Source of the DNA: Ectopseudomonas chengduensis
GTDB lineage: Bacteria > Pseudomonadota > Gammaproteobacteria > Pseudomonadales > Pseudomonadaceae
Direction: 5' to 3'
Assembly (NCBI RefSeq): GCF_015712065.1
Contig: NZ_JACFYZ010000002.1
Span: 62,001 to 126,000 of the forward strand
DNA: 64,000 bases
The notes beneath the pieces were generated by a model. It worked only from the letters and a program-made list of their open reading frames with translations. It was not told the origin of the DNA and made no database searches. Shown here one piece after another: positions 37,848 to 46,527 of this stretch. Every line of letters begins with the position of its first letter. The stretch's first letter is position 1. A program made the translations under genes and the position numbers.

Positions 37848-38429
37848 ATGAAGAAGTTCTTGTATGCAACGCTGGCATTTTCTTCATTGGCGGCTGGCAA
37901 CGAACTGCCAGCAGGCATTATCGAGAGTATTCCTGCCGATTATTCGGTGTGGGTTTACGAGTCTGGTGAATTGGATGGCGACACGCTCACCGATTACCTC
38001 GTCGTTCTGCATAGGCCTGAAGAAACGACGCTGGCCAAAGAGCAGGAAGCGCCACCTAGGCCTCTGCTGATCTTCACCCAAACTGTCGATGGCGCTTACG
38101 CGCTGCGTGCTCGCAATGACCAAGTGGTGTTCAAGATCAATGAGGGCGGTCAATGCGACCCGTTTGACGCCGATACCCAGGGGCTAGCCATCAAACATCG
38201 GTACTTCACCATCGAAAATGGTGTTGCCTGCGGTCAGCACTGGACGGACTACATCACCTTCCGCTACGACCCGGCCTTGAAGGACTGGGTATTTCACAAA
38301 CGAATCTTCGAAAACTGGGTTCTGAATGAGAGCCAGGATCCGGATGCCGATGCACTGGTTCGCAACGTACACAAAGTCATTAGCGGAAAACGCGAAGCGC
38401 CCATTCGGTTCGAGACTTATCGTCCGTGA
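37848..38429 (+). CDS. Small secreted protein of unknown function
   Basis: The 193-residue protein begins MKKFLYATLAFSSLAAGNEL, a likely signal peptide, and has no domain I recognise. The segment ESGELDGDTLTDYLVVL recalls the acidic repeats of proteins that describe dissolved or calcium-bound sites, but this is weak. Two cysteines (GQCDPF and GVACGQ) could pair in the periplasm. The ATG at 37848 has GGGAG seven bases upstream and lies 16 bases after the TonB receptor, so the two genes probably share an operon and perhaps a role. Confidence 0.75.
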   Translation: MKKFLYATLAFSSLAAGNELPAGIIESIPADYSVWVYESGELDGDTLTDYLVVLHRPEETTLAKEQEAPPRPLLIFTQTVDGAYALRARNDQVVFKINEGGQCDPFDADTQGLAIKHRYFTIENGVACGQHWTDYITFRYDPALKDWVFHKRIFENWVLNESQDPDADALVRNVHKVISGKREAPIRFETYRP

Positions 38430-38431
38430 CA

Positions 38432-38485
38432 CGTAGGGTGGACAACGCTCTTCTTGTCCACCGCTTCAGCCCTCGGCCCTACGCC
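38432..38485. repeat. REP-like element at the end of cobF
   Basis: GTAGGGTGGACAACGCTCTT is followed by TTGTCCACCGC and a second arm ending CCCTACGCC. The cobF stop codon TAG (38479-38481 on minus) is part of this arm. It also lies between convergent genes and may act as a two-way terminator. Confidence 0.6.
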
Positions 38486-39240
38486 ATACCTTCCTTACGC
38501 AGCAGATAACTATCCATGATCCACCCATTACGCTCCCGTGCCTCGGCACGGGTCATGGCGATGCGTTCGGCCACCTCGTCCAGCGGCCCGGCGATGAGGA
38601 TCTCGTCGGCCGTGCCGACGTAGGCGCCCCAGTAGATATGCACGCCGTGGCCGACGAAGCGGCGGTAGGTGTCCTTGGCGTCGAGCATAACCGCCACACT
38701 GTCCACGCCCTGCGGCCAGCCTTCGGCGAGCAGGCGGCCGGTGGTGATTTCCACGGCGCGACCGATGCTGTTGAGCGGGATGCGGTGGCGCGCAGTCAGC
38801 GCCTGCAGGCTGGTAATGCCGGGGATCACGTCATAGACGAAGTCGCTGCGCCGCGCGGCGATGGCTTCGATGATGCGGATGCTGCTGTCGTACAGCGACG
38901 GGTCGCCCCAGACCATGAAAGCCGCCGTTTCGCCATCGGCCATCTGCTCGTCGATAAGCTGCTCGAACACCGCCTGCTTGTCGCGGTTGAGTTCGTCGAC
39001 GCTGGCGCGGTAGTCAGCCGCTTCGCGCTCGCGCTCCGGCTGCTGACCTTCGGCGAAACGCGGTGTGTGGCCATCGAGAAAGCGTGCGCAGATCTCGCGA
39101 CGCAGGGCGTTGAGCTTATGCTTGGCCGCACCCTTGTCCATCAGGAAGATCACGTCGCTGCGGCGCAGCGCCTTGATCGCCTGGTAGGTGATGTAGTCCG
39201 GGTCGCCGGCACCGATGCCGACCAGCAGCAGGGTTTTCAT
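38479..39240 (-). CDS. cobF: Precorrin-6A synthase (deacetylating)
   Basis: CobF methylates C1 of precorrin-5 and releases the extruded acetyl group to give precorrin-6A, a step found only in the aerobic pathway. The 253-residue protein has the tetrapyrrole methylase start LLLVGIGAGDPDYITYQAIK, MVWGDPSLYDSSIRIIEAI and DVIPGITSLQALTARHRIPL. It overlaps the VWA gene by four bases (ATGA). The stop codon is contributed by a REP-like repeat. It is the last gene of the cobW-cobN-chlI-VWA-cobF group. Confidence 0.95.
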   Translation of the reverse strand: MKTLLLVGIGAGDPDYITYQAIKALRRSDVIFLMDKGAAKHKLNALRREICARFLDGHTPRFAEGQQPEREREAADYRASVDELNRDKQAVFEQLIDEQMADGETAAFMVWGDPSLYDSSIRIIEAIAARRSDFVYDVIPGITSLQALTARHRIPLNSIGRAVEITTGRLLAEGWPQGVDSVAVMLDAKDTYRRFVGHGVHIYWGAYVGTADEILIAGPLDEVAERIAMTRAEARERNGWIMDSYLLRKEGMA

Positions 39241-39839
39241 GGGGTTCTCCAGGTGCGCCCTGGCACGCCGGGCGCCAGGTCGTCGATATGGTGGTAGTCG
39301 GCCTGTAACGCCTGCGCCAGCTGGCGGGCACGGCCCAGGCGGATGGGCGCACGCTCGGTGTCGAGCAGCAGGCTCGGACATGGCAGCGGCAGCAATGCAG
39401 GCAGATCAAGCAGGCGGCCATCGGTCAGGATCAGCAGGCGCTGGCGTTCGTTCGGTTTCAGACGCTGACGGCGCAGCAGCCAATCGCCGGCCTGTTGCAG
39501 GGCATCGAGCAGCGGCGTACCACCACCAGCGCCCAATTCGTGCAGCCAGCGATGCAGCTCGGCGCTGGCCTTGCGCCCCTGCCACAGCCATTGCGCTTCG
39601 CGGCCACCGGCCTGCAGCACGGCCAGGCGCGCGCGCTTGCGATAGGCGCTGTCGAAGACTTCAGCGAGCACGCCCTTGGCACGACTCAATGCACCGTGGC
39701 GACGGGTCGAGGCGGAGGCATCCACCAGCACCAACCACAGCTCTTCGGCCCGCTGACTGCGCGGGCGCAGCACCAACTGTTCGCGGCGTTGCGGCCGCCC
39801 CTGGCGCAGAGTGGCCGCCCAGTCGATACGACCGGCCAC
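39237..39839 (-). CDS. VWA domain protein, ChlD-like partner of CobN
   Basis: The protein of about 200 residues contains a von Willebrand A domain with the MIDAS motif DASAS (in WLVLVDASASTRRHG), a TPLLDALQ stretch and LTDGR. It follows a ChlI-like ATPase and cobN, which fits a ChlD/CobT-like role in ATP-driven cobalt insertion. The only ordinary start is GTG at 39839, without a clear ribosome binding site. The frame stays open for about 30 codons upstream with VWA-typical residues (RPGRLGGGLRGAARIG), so the real start may be a rare codon or coupled to the ATPase end. The C-terminus overlaps cobF. Confidence 0.8.
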   Translation of the reverse strand: MAGRIDWAATLRQGRPQRREQLVLRPRSQRAEELWLVLVDASASTRRHGALSRAKGVLAEVFDSAYRKRARLAVLQAGGREAQWLWQGRKASAELHRWLHELGAGGGTPLLDALQQAGDWLLRRQRLKPNERQRLLILTDGRLLDLPALLPLPCPSLLLDTERAPIRLGRARQLAQALQADYHHIDDLAPGVPGRTWRTP

Positions 39840-39928
39840 GCCGATACGCGCAGCACCTCGCAGGCCGCCGCCGAGTCGTCCAGGCCGGTTACGGGCATCC
39901 GCGCCTGTGGCTGTGCGCGGGCGGATGC

Positions 39929-40930
39929 TCAGGGCTTTTTTGGCCAGCGCGGCGGTACCCGCCGCTCATCCATGGCCTGTGGCTGGGCCGGCAGCTCGCC
40001 CCACTGACCTTCGCCCTGACTTTGTTCCTGCGCCGGCTGCGGCGCCTGGCGCTGCTCGGGCGGCGTGGCAGCCGGCGGCTGTTGCTGGCGACGACGGTGG
40101 CGCAGGACGAAGTCCTCCACCGCGTCGATATCCACAGGCTCGATGCCTATCGCGCCGCGCCAGGCAGCATGGGCACGGGCGGCGCGCAGCCAGACCAGAT
40201 CGGCGCGCAGGCCATCGACACCGGCAGTGAAGCAGCGCTGGCTGATCTCGCTCAGCGCCGCGTCATCCAGCGGAATATCCGCCAGGCGCTGGCGGGCATT
40301 GCGGCAGCGTTCGGCCAAGGCATCCTGCTCACTCTGCCAGCGTTGCAGGAAAGCTTCAGGATTGGCATCGAACGCCAGACGGCGACGCACGATCTCGGCC
40401 CGTTCGGCCGGTTGCGGCTGGCCATCCAGCGCCAGATTGAGGCCGAAGCGGTCAAGCAGTTGCGGGCGCAGTTCGCCTTCCTCGACGTTCATGGTGCCGA
40501 TCAGCACGAAGCGCGCGGCATGCCGATGGGAGATGCCGTCACGCTCGACATGGTTGACGCCGCTGGCGGCAGCATCGAGCAGCAGGTCGACCAGATGATC
40601 CGGCAGCAGGTTGACCTCATCGACATACAGCACGCCGTCATCGGCGCGGGCCAGCAGGCCGGGGGAAAACTGCGCGCGGCCTTCGCCCAGCGCTGCGTCC
40701 AGATCCAGGGTGCCGACGATGCGCTCCTCGCTGGCACCGAGCGGCAGGGTGACGAAGCGCCCGCCCTCCAGCAGATCGGCCAGGCCACGGGCCAGGGTCG
40801 ACTTGGCCATGCCGCGTGGGCCTTCGATCAGCACCCCGCCGATGGCCGGGTCGATGGCCGCCAGGCACAGCGCCAGCTTCAGCGAGTCGGCGCCGACCAC
40901 GGCGGCGAGAGGGAAGTGGTATTCGGTCAT
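39929..40930 (-). CDS. ChlI/BchI-like AAA+ ATPase of cobalt chelatase
   Basis: The 333-residue ATPase is homologous to magnesium chelatase subunit ChlI, with Walker B VLYVDEVNLLPDHLV, the sensor region FVLIGTMNVEEGELRPQLLDRFGL and a C-terminal Q/P-rich tail. Walker A reads GPRGMAKST, so the glycine before the Lys is replaced by Ala. With the downstream VWA protein it probably forms the ATPase partner of CobN, in place of CobS/CobT used by alphaproteobacteria. The start at 40930 has GGATC nearby. It lies downstream of cobN after a REP-rich gap of 286 bases. Confidence 0.87.
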   Translation of the reverse strand: MTEYHFPLAAVVGADSLKLALCLAAIDPAIGGVLIEGPRGMAKSTLARGLADLLEGGRFVTLPLGASEERIVGTLDLDAALGEGRAQFSPGLLARADDGVLYVDEVNLLPDHLVDLLLDAAASGVNHVERDGISHRHAARFVLIGTMNVEEGELRPQLLDRFGLNLALDGQPQPAERAEIVRRRLAFDANPEAFLQRWQSEQDALAERCRNARQRLADIPLDDAALSEISQRCFTAGVDGLRADLVWLRAARAHAAWRGAIGIEPVDIDAVEDFVLRHRRRQQQPPAATPPEQRQAPQPAQEQSQGEGQWGELPAQPQAMDERRVPPRWPKKP

Positions 40931-40968
40931 GGCTGTGATCCGTGGAGGTGAGCGGTAGCACCTGGCTT

Positions 40969-41021
40969 TTGTGGGAGGGGCTTTAGCCCCGAGCATGTCG
41001 CCGCTGAAGCGCCTCCCACAA
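40969..41021. repeat. REP-like inverted element
   Basis: TTGTGGGAGGGGCTTTAGCC and GAAGCGCCTCCCACAA are inverse ends with identical 10-base tips. Related single ends occur at 14639 and 44972. Confidence 0.7.
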
Positions 41022-41037
41022 TGGGCACGCTGCACCC

Positions 41038-41202
41038 GTAGGGTGGGTTAGCGGCGCAAAGTGCTGATCGTGCAGCCGCGTAGGAGAGTAGCGCGCCGCG
41101 TAACCCACCAGGCGATATACCGTGTGGCGCCGACGGTGGGTTACGCCGCACCCGCTTCAGCGAGTTGGCCAGCAACCATGACAGGCGGCTAACCCACCCT
41201 AC
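41038..41202. repeat. Long inverted repeat between cobN and chlI-like gene
   Basis: The ends GTAGGGTGGGTTAGC and GCTAACCCACCCTAC are perfect inverse copies. Inside, GCGTAACCCACC and GGTGGGTTACGC add another pair, so it is a nested REP-type structure of about 165 bp. It separates cobN from the ATPase gene of the same operon. Confidence 0.7.
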
Positions 41203-41216
41203 GGAAACGAGTCGCT

Positions 41217-44200
41217 TCATGATTCCTCGCTATCGAGCAGCAGGTTCTCCAGCGCTTCGCGGTATTCGCCGGGATTCTCCCACAGGCCGCGCTGCTGGGC
41301 TTCCAGCAGGCGTTCGAGAATATCGTTGAGCGCCCCCGGGTTGTGCTGCTGGATAAAGTCACGGGTGTCCTTGTCGAGCAAATAGGCATCAGTGAGCAGC
41401 GCGTACTGGTGGTCATCGACCAGCTCGCTGGTGGCGTCGAAGGCGAACAGGTAGTCGATGGTCGCGGCCAGTTCGAAGGCGCCCTTGTAACCGTGGCGCT
41501 TCATGCCCTCAATCCACTTGGGATTGGCAGCACGGGCACGCACCACGCGATTGAGTTCTTCCTTGAGGCTACGAATGCGCGGTGTGTCCGGCTGGCTGTT
41601 GTCGCCGAAGTAGCTGGCCACCTTGAGCCCGCGTAGGGTTTCCACCGCCGCCAGCATGCCGCCCTGGAACTGGTAGTAGTCGTTGGAATCGAGGATGTCG
41701 TGCTCGCGGTTGTCCTGGTTGTGCAGCACCGCCTGCATCTGCTCCAGGCGCTCGACAAAGCGCTGCCGCGCGGGCGCACCTTCGGCGCCGCTACCGTAGG
41801 CGTAGCCGCCCCAGTTGAGGTAGACCTCGGCGAGATCGGCGCGGCTCTGCCACAGGCGCTCCTCAATGGCGTTCTGCACCCCGGCGCCATAGGCGCCCGG
41901 TTTGGCGCCGAACACCCGCCAGCCGGCCTGACGCCGCGCTTCGGCTTCATCCAGGCCACCATCCTTGAGCGCCAGCGACTCGCGCCAGACCCGCGCCGAC
42001 AGCGGGTTCATGTCTTCCGGCTCGTCCAGTTCGATCACCGCCTGCACGGCCTCGTCGAACAGGCGAATCAAATTGCTGAAGGCATCGCGGAAAAAGCCGG
42101 ATACGCGCAGGGTAACGTCCACCCGGGGCCGACCGAGCTGCTCCAGCGGCAGCACCTCGAAGCGCTCGACGCGCTGGCTGCCGGGCTGCCAAACCGGGCG
42201 CACGCCCATCAGCGCCAGCGCCTGGGCGATATCGTCGCCACCGGTGCGCATGGTTGCCGTTCCCCATACCGACAGGCCGAGCTGGCGCAGGTGGTCGCCT
42301 TCGTCCTGTAGATGGCGCTCCAGCAAGCGATCCGCCGCCTGCACGCCGAGGCGCCAGGCGGTGGGCGTGGGCAGGTGACGCACGTCGACGGTGAAGAAGT
42401 TGCGCCCGGTGGGCAGCACATCCAGGCGTCCGCGACTCGGCGCGCCGCTCGGCCCGGCAGGGACGAAACGCCCCTTCAGCGCTGCCAGCAGGCCGCCCAT
42501 CTCGGCGTCGCCGCATGCATCGAGCAAAGGCGCGATATGTTCGGCCAGGCCGTCGAGGATCAGCGCCACCTCGGTGCCGAAATCTTCGCTGCGCTCGCCG
42601 GCCAGGCGTTGTTCGATCAGCTTCAGCGCCAGCAGCTCCAGGCGCTCGCGGGTATCACCGACCGTGCGCCACAGGCTGTTATCCACAACCTGCAACGCCT
42701 GTGGACGCAGCCCTTGCCAGGGCTGGCCCATATCGCAATCCAGCGGATCGAGGTCCAGCTCCAGGCCACGGGCAAGCGCACGCAGCAGGCTGGCATTGGC
42801 GCCCTGGCCATCGCCACGGGGAATACGCAGCAGCGCCAGCAGGGTGTCGCGGCGCAGTTGCCCGGCCGGCGACTCGCCGAACACATGCAGGCCATCGCGG
42901 ATCTGCGATTCCTTGAGGTCGCACAGATAGGCGTCGAGCTGCGGCAGCCAGCTGTCGGCATCGTCATTGAGTTGCAGGCCCAGCTCGCGGTCGAGGCTGG
43001 CCTCGCGCACCTTGGCCAGAATCTCGCCGCGCAGCTCGACGGCGCGGCGCTGGTCGAGCTGGCTGGCGTCGTAGTACTCGTCGGCCAGGCGCTCCAGATC
43101 GCGCAGCGGGCCGTAGCTTTCGGCGCGGGTCAAAGGAGGCATCAGGTGGTCGATGATCACCGCCTGAGTGCGGCGCTTGGCCTGCGCGCCCTCGCCCGGA
43201 TCGTTGACGATAAACGGGTAGACGTTGGGCAGCGGGCCGATCAGCGCCTGCGGCCAGCAGCCCTCGGACAGGCCGACGCTCTTGCCCGGCAGCCATTCCA
43301 GATTGCCGTGCTTGCCGACGTGGATCAGCGCATCGGCGGCGAAGGCCGTGCGCAGCCAGGCATAGAAGGCGATATAGCCGTGCGGCGGCACCAGGTCGGG
43401 GTCGTGATACACCGCCGCGGGGTCGAGCTGATAGCCGCGAGCAGGCTGGATACCAACGAAGCTCAGGCCGAAGCGCAGGCCGGCGACCATCATCCGCCCG
43501 CTGCGGAACATCGGATCGTTCTGCGGCTCGCCCCAGCGCTCGCGCACGGCCTGCTGATTGGCCGGCGGCAGGCCGTGGAAAAATTTCAGATAGTCATCCA
43601 GCGCCAGGCTTTGCGCACAGGGCCGCGTATCCAGGCCATCCAGATCGTTGGTGACGCCGCCAAGCAGGCTATGGACAAGCTCGGTACCGCTGCCCGGCAG
43701 GTTATCCACCGGATAGCCCTGCGCCTGCAGGGCACGGAGAATGTTCAGCGCGGCAGCCGGCGTATCCAGCCCCACGCCGTTGCCGATGCGGCCATCGCGA
43801 GTCGGGTAGTTGGCCAGGATCAGGCCGATTCGCTTCTGATCGTTGCTTTTGATCGCCAATTGGCACAAGTTGCGCGCTAGTTCCGCGACATAAGCCATAC
43901 CCGACTCATGCGCCTGGTAGCACACCACATCGCTCTGGCTGCGCTCGCTGCGCCAGGCCAGGCCCTTGAAGCTGATGGCGGTGCCGATCAGCCGGCCATC
44001 CAGCTCCGGCAGCACCACGTGCATGGCCAGGTCACGCGAGCCCAGGCCCTGGGTGCTGGCCTGCCACTGCGCCTGGTTGTCCAGCGAGCAGATGGCTTGC
44101 AGCACCGGAATATCCCGGCGGAATACCCGCACCTGCGGCGCCTCGGGGTTGGACAGGGCGAAGCCGGTGGTGTTGATGATCAGTGCGGCGTCAGTGTCAT

Positions 44201-44963
44201 CCAGCCAGGCCTGCACCTGATCCAGGCAGGCGGGTTCCTTGAGGCTGGCCACCGCAATCGGCAACGGGTTAAGGCCCTGGCCGAACAGGTGCTGGCAGAA
44301 GGTATCGACGAAGGCGGTGTTCGCCGACTGCACATGGTTGCGGTAGAACAGCAGCGCCACCACAGGCGCGTCCGGCTGCCACTGCATCTGCCAGTCAGCC
44401 AGCGCCGCCGGGCTACGCTGCGGGTGATAAAGACCGACACGCGGCAGCGGCAGCGGCTCCTGCCAAGTGTCGTCACGCCCTAGCCAGCGGCTGCCGATGC
44501 AGCGGAACAGCTGGCGGGCATTGTCCAGCCCGCCCTGGCGCAGGTACTGCCACAGGCGCTGGCTGTCTTGCTCGGCGACGTTGCCGAGCGCGCTCAGCTC
44601 CGGGTCGGGCTTGTCGTCACCCGGCACCATGATCACAACAGCACCACGCGCCCCCAGCTCAACCAGGCGTTCGACGCCGTAGCGCCAGTAGCTGACGCCA
44701 CCATGCACAGAGATCAGGATGACCTTGGCATGCTGCAGCACCTGCTCGACGTAATAATCCACCGAGGCGTTGTTGCTCAGTTGCGCCGGGCTGGCCAGGC
44801 GCAGACTGGGGTAGTCGTCCGGCAGTTGCCGGGCGGCTTCGGCCAGCAGCGACAGGTGCGAATCACCCGTGCACAGGATCACCAGCTCGGCAGGCGTTTG
44901 GCCGAGGTCGGCGATGCTGTCGGCCGGCAGTTGAGCGCCGGGCTGGGTGCGCAGTAAGTGCAT
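41217..44963 (-). CDS. cobN: Cobaltochelatase subunit CobN
   Basis: CobN is the large subunit that inserts cobalt into hydrogenobyrinic acid a,c-diamide in the aerobic pathway, driven by an AAA+ ATPase and a VWA partner. The product of 1248 residues has the family length. Recognisable conserved stretches include HGNLEWLPGKSVGLSEGCWP and NVYPFIVNDPGEGAQAKRRT, near the middle, and GGYAYGSG in the C-terminal third. The gene lies between cobW and the ChlI-like ATPase. The start at 44963 has GGAA upstream. A REP-like unit precedes it. Confidence 0.97.
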   Translation of the reverse strand: MHLLRTQPGAQLPADSIADLGQTPAELVILCTGDSHLSLLAEAARQLPDDYPSLRLASPAQLSNNASVDYYVEQVLQHAKVILISVHGGVSYWRYGVERLVELGARGAVVIMVPGDDKPDPELSALGNVAEQDSQRLWQYLRQGGLDNARQLFRCIGSRWLGRDDTWQEPLPLPRVGLYHPQRSPAALADWQMQWQPDAPVVALLFYRNHVQSANTAFVDTFCQHLFGQGLNPLPIAVASLKEPACLDQVQAWLDDTDAALIINTTGFALSNPEAPQVRVFRRDIPVLQAICSLDNQAQWQASTQGLGSRDLAMHVVLPELDGRLIGTAISFKGLAWRSERSQSDVVCYQAHESGMAYVAELARNLCQLAIKSNDQKRIGLILANYPTRDGRIGNGVGLDTPAAALNILRALQAQGYPVDNLPGSGTELVHSLLGGVTNDLDGLDTRPCAQSLALDDYLKFFHGLPPANQQAVRERWGEPQNDPMFRSGRMMVAGLRFGLSFVGIQPARGYQLDPAAVYHDPDLVPPHGYIAFYAWLRTAFAADALIHVGKHGNLEWLPGKSVGLSEGCWPQALIGPLPNVYPFIVNDPGEGAQAKRRTQAVIIDHLMPPLTRAESYGPLRDLERLADEYYDASQLDQRRAVELRGEILAKVREASLDRELGLQLNDDADSWLPQLDAYLCDLKESQIRDGLHVFGESPAGQLRRDTLLALLRIPRGDGQGANASLLRALARGLELDLDPLDCDMGQPWQGLRPQALQVVDNSLWRTVGDTRERLELLALKLIEQRLAGERSEDFGTEVALILDGLAEHIAPLLDACGDAEMGGLLAALKGRFVPAGPSGAPSRGRLDVLPTGRNFFTVDVRHLPTPTAWRLGVQAADRLLERHLQDEGDHLRQLGLSVWGTATMRTGGDDIAQALALMGVRPVWQPGSQRVERFEVLPLEQLGRPRVDVTLRVSGFFRDAFSNLIRLFDEAVQAVIELDEPEDMNPLSARVWRESLALKDGGLDEAEARRQAGWRVFGAKPGAYGAGVQNAIEERLWQSRADLAEVYLNWGGYAYGSGAEGAPARQRFVERLEQMQAVLHNQDNREHDILDSNDYYQFQGGMLAAVETLRGLKVASYFGDNSQPDTPRIRSLKEELNRVVRARAANPKWIEGMKRHGYKGAFELAATIDYLFAFDATSELVDDHQYALLTDAYLLDKDTRDFIQQHNPGALNDILERLLEAQQRGLWENPGEYREALENLLLDSEES

Positions 44964-44968
44964 GTTCG

Positions 44969-45090
44969 TTCCGTGGGAGGGGCTTTAACCGCGACTGGTG
45001 GTAGCGCCGTAGGGTGGACTCAGGAGCGAAGCGAACAGTCCACCGCCAGCGCGCACGTCCACACGGCGTACTGCTACGCGAGTACGCCCC
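44969..45090. repeat. REP-like sequences between cobW and cobN
   Basis: A single unit GTGGGAGGGGCTTTAACCGC is followed by a hairpin GTAGGGTGGACT ... AGTCCACC (45009-45044) and the weaker CGTACTGCTACGCGAGTACG. They fill most of the 137-base gap between the two genes. Confidence 0.6.
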
Positions 45091-45100
45091 ACGCTCCGTA

Positions 45101-46150
45101 TCAGGCCAGCGCCGCCTTCAGCTCGGCTTCGATAGCCGCGCGGTCGAGCTGTTGGCCGATCACCACCAGCCGGCTCAGACGCGGCTCGTCGGCCCGCCAG
45201 GCGCGGTCGAAGTGGCGGTCGAAGCGCTGGCCCACGCCCTGCACCAGCAGACGCATCGGTTTGCCAGGGATCGCCGCGAAGCCTTTCACCCGCAGGATGC
45301 CGTACTTGGCCACTGCCTCCTTCAACGCGGCGAGCAGGCGCGCCTCCTCGGCTTCCGGTAGTTCCACGTGGAACGAGTCGAATTCCTCGTGATCGTGGTC
45401 TTCATCTTCGTCGTCGTGATGGGTACGGCGGCTGTCGATATGCAGCTCGGTTTCGCTGTTCAGGCCTAACAGCACGTCCAGCGGCAGTTCGCCGCCGTGC
45501 GCCTCGATCACCTTGACCGCTGGCGGCAGTTCCTCGGCCACCTCGGCGCGCACCGCGGCCAGCGCCTCGGCATCGAGCAAATCGGCCTTGTTGAGGATTA
45601 CCAGGTCGGCGCTGGCCAACTGGTCGGCAAACAGTTCATGCAGCGGCGATTCGTGGTCGAGATTCGGGTCGAGCTTGCGCTGCTCGTCCACCTGATCGGG
45701 GAAGGCGGCGAAGGTGCCGGCGATCACCGCCGGGCTGTCGACAACGGTGATCACCGCGTCGACCGTGCAGGCGTTGCGGATTTCCGGCCAGTTGAAGGCC
45801 TGCACCAGCGGCTTGGGCAGCGCCAGGCCGCTGGTCTCGATGAGGATATGGTCGAGGTCGCCGCGGCGCGCCACCAGCTCGCGCATCACCGGAAAGAACT
45901 CTTCCTGCACGGTGCAGCACAGGCAGCCGTTGGCCAGCTCGAAGACGCGGCCATTGGCTTCTTCCTCACTGCAGCCGATGGAGCACTGCTTGAGGATCTC
46001 GCCATCGATGCCCAGCTCGCCGAACTCGTTGACGATCACCGCGATACGGCGGCCGCCGGCATTGGCCAGCAGGTGGCGCAGCAGGGTGGTTTTGCCGGCA
46101 CCGAGAAAACCGGTGACGATGGTGACAGGCAGTTTGGCGAGGGTTTTCAT
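45101..46150 (-). CDS. cobW: CobW GTPase/metallochaperone of cobalamin synthesis
   Basis: The 349-residue G3E GTPase has Walker A GFLGAGKTT (14-22), the metal-binding CLCC motif (76-79), the guanine motif NKAD and a His/Asp-rich stretch (THHDDEDEDHDHEEF, about 262-277) before the C-terminal CobW domain. The family carries cobalt or zinc to target enzymes; the position at the head of the cobW-cobN operon under a cobalamin riboswitch supports cobalt delivery to CobN. The start at 46150 lies behind the riboswitch. The coding sequence contains a perfect parS core at 45361-45374. Confidence 0.94.
   Translation of the reverse strand: MKTLAKLPVTIVTGFLGAGKTTLLRHLLANAGGRRIAVIVNEFGELGIDGEILKQCSIGCSEEEANGRVFELANGCLCCTVQEEFFPVMRELVARRGDLDHILIETSGLALPKPLVQAFNWPEIRNACTVDAVITVVDSPAVIAGTFAAFPDQVDEQRKLDPNLDHESPLHELFADQLASADLVILNKADLLDAEALAAVRAEVAEELPPAVKVIEAHGGELPLDVLLGLNSETELHIDSRRTHHDDEDEDHDHEEFDSFHVELPEAEEARLLAALKEAVAKYGILRVKGFAAIPGKPMRLLVQGVGQRFDRHFDRAWRADEPRLSRLVVIGQQLDRAAIEAELKAALA
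45361..45374. promoter_or_regulatory. parS site inside cobW
   Basis: The perfect 14-bp palindrome GTTCCACGTGGAAC is the parS core bound by ParB in Pseudomonas. It is flanked by A and G, so the outer bases of the 16-mer do not pair. It encodes residues F-H-V-E of CobW. The parB and parA genes lie 17-18 kb to the right. Confidence 0.8.
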
Positions 46151-46257
46151 GGAAGGCCCCGTGGCGTCGGTAAGTTCGGCGGACGGGTACGCGCAGGCGG
46201 GCACGCAGGGGCGTGCTGGCCGCGTCGGATCACCCCGTCCGAGCAAATGGCTGGTCA

Positions 46258-46440
46258 TTCGAGGCAGGTCTCCTGGCTCACGATCTGCGCGTTGCGCGTC
46301 CTTCACCTTCCCGCCTAACGGCAGTGGTGTATCGAAGGGCTTAAGACCGTTCACAGTTGCGGGGGCAGCCGGGGCATCGACCCTGTTCCCTCTTAGCTCC
46401 CCGGCGCCTTGCCGGGAAGAACCTCGAAAGCGAGAAGGCT
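46258..46440 (-). promoter_or_regulatory. Cobalamin riboswitch of the cobW-cobN operon
   Basis: On the minus strand: a 5' hairpin (CCCGGCAAGGCGCCGGGG), CTAAGAGGGAACAGGG, GGCTGCCCCCGCAACTGTGA, the B12 box CACCACTGCC, GGCGGGAAGG and the closing GAGCCAGGAGACCTGCC. All landmarks are in order and spacing is normal. It precedes cobW by about 110 bases and should lower expression of cobW-cobN-chlI-VWA-cobF when adenosylcobalamin is plentiful. Confidence 0.9.
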
Positions 46441-46464
46441 ACGCAGGCCGCGGCGGCCGGTCAA
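46436..46464 (-). promoter_or_regulatory. Possible sigma-70 promoter of cobW riboswitch leader
   Basis: On the minus strand TTGACC, 17 bases and TAGCCT form a plausible -35/-10 pair just upstream of the riboswitch. The -10 is poor (TAGCCT) and the spacer is very GC-rich, so this is tentative. Confidence 0.35.
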
Positions 46465-46527
46465 TCGCGGTTGACCGCTGGCAGGTGCCATGATGAGCTA
46501 CGTCACCCTACGACACGAATACCGCTC

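Larger units (their letters stand above)
46151..46527. other. cobW-cobE divergent region
   Basis: No protein gene is supported here except a 13-codon frame (46490-46531). The region holds the minus-strand riboswitch of cobW (46258-46440), its likely promoter (46436-46464) and the start region of cobE-cobM on plus. I see no separate riboswitch on the plus strand. Confidence 0.75.
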
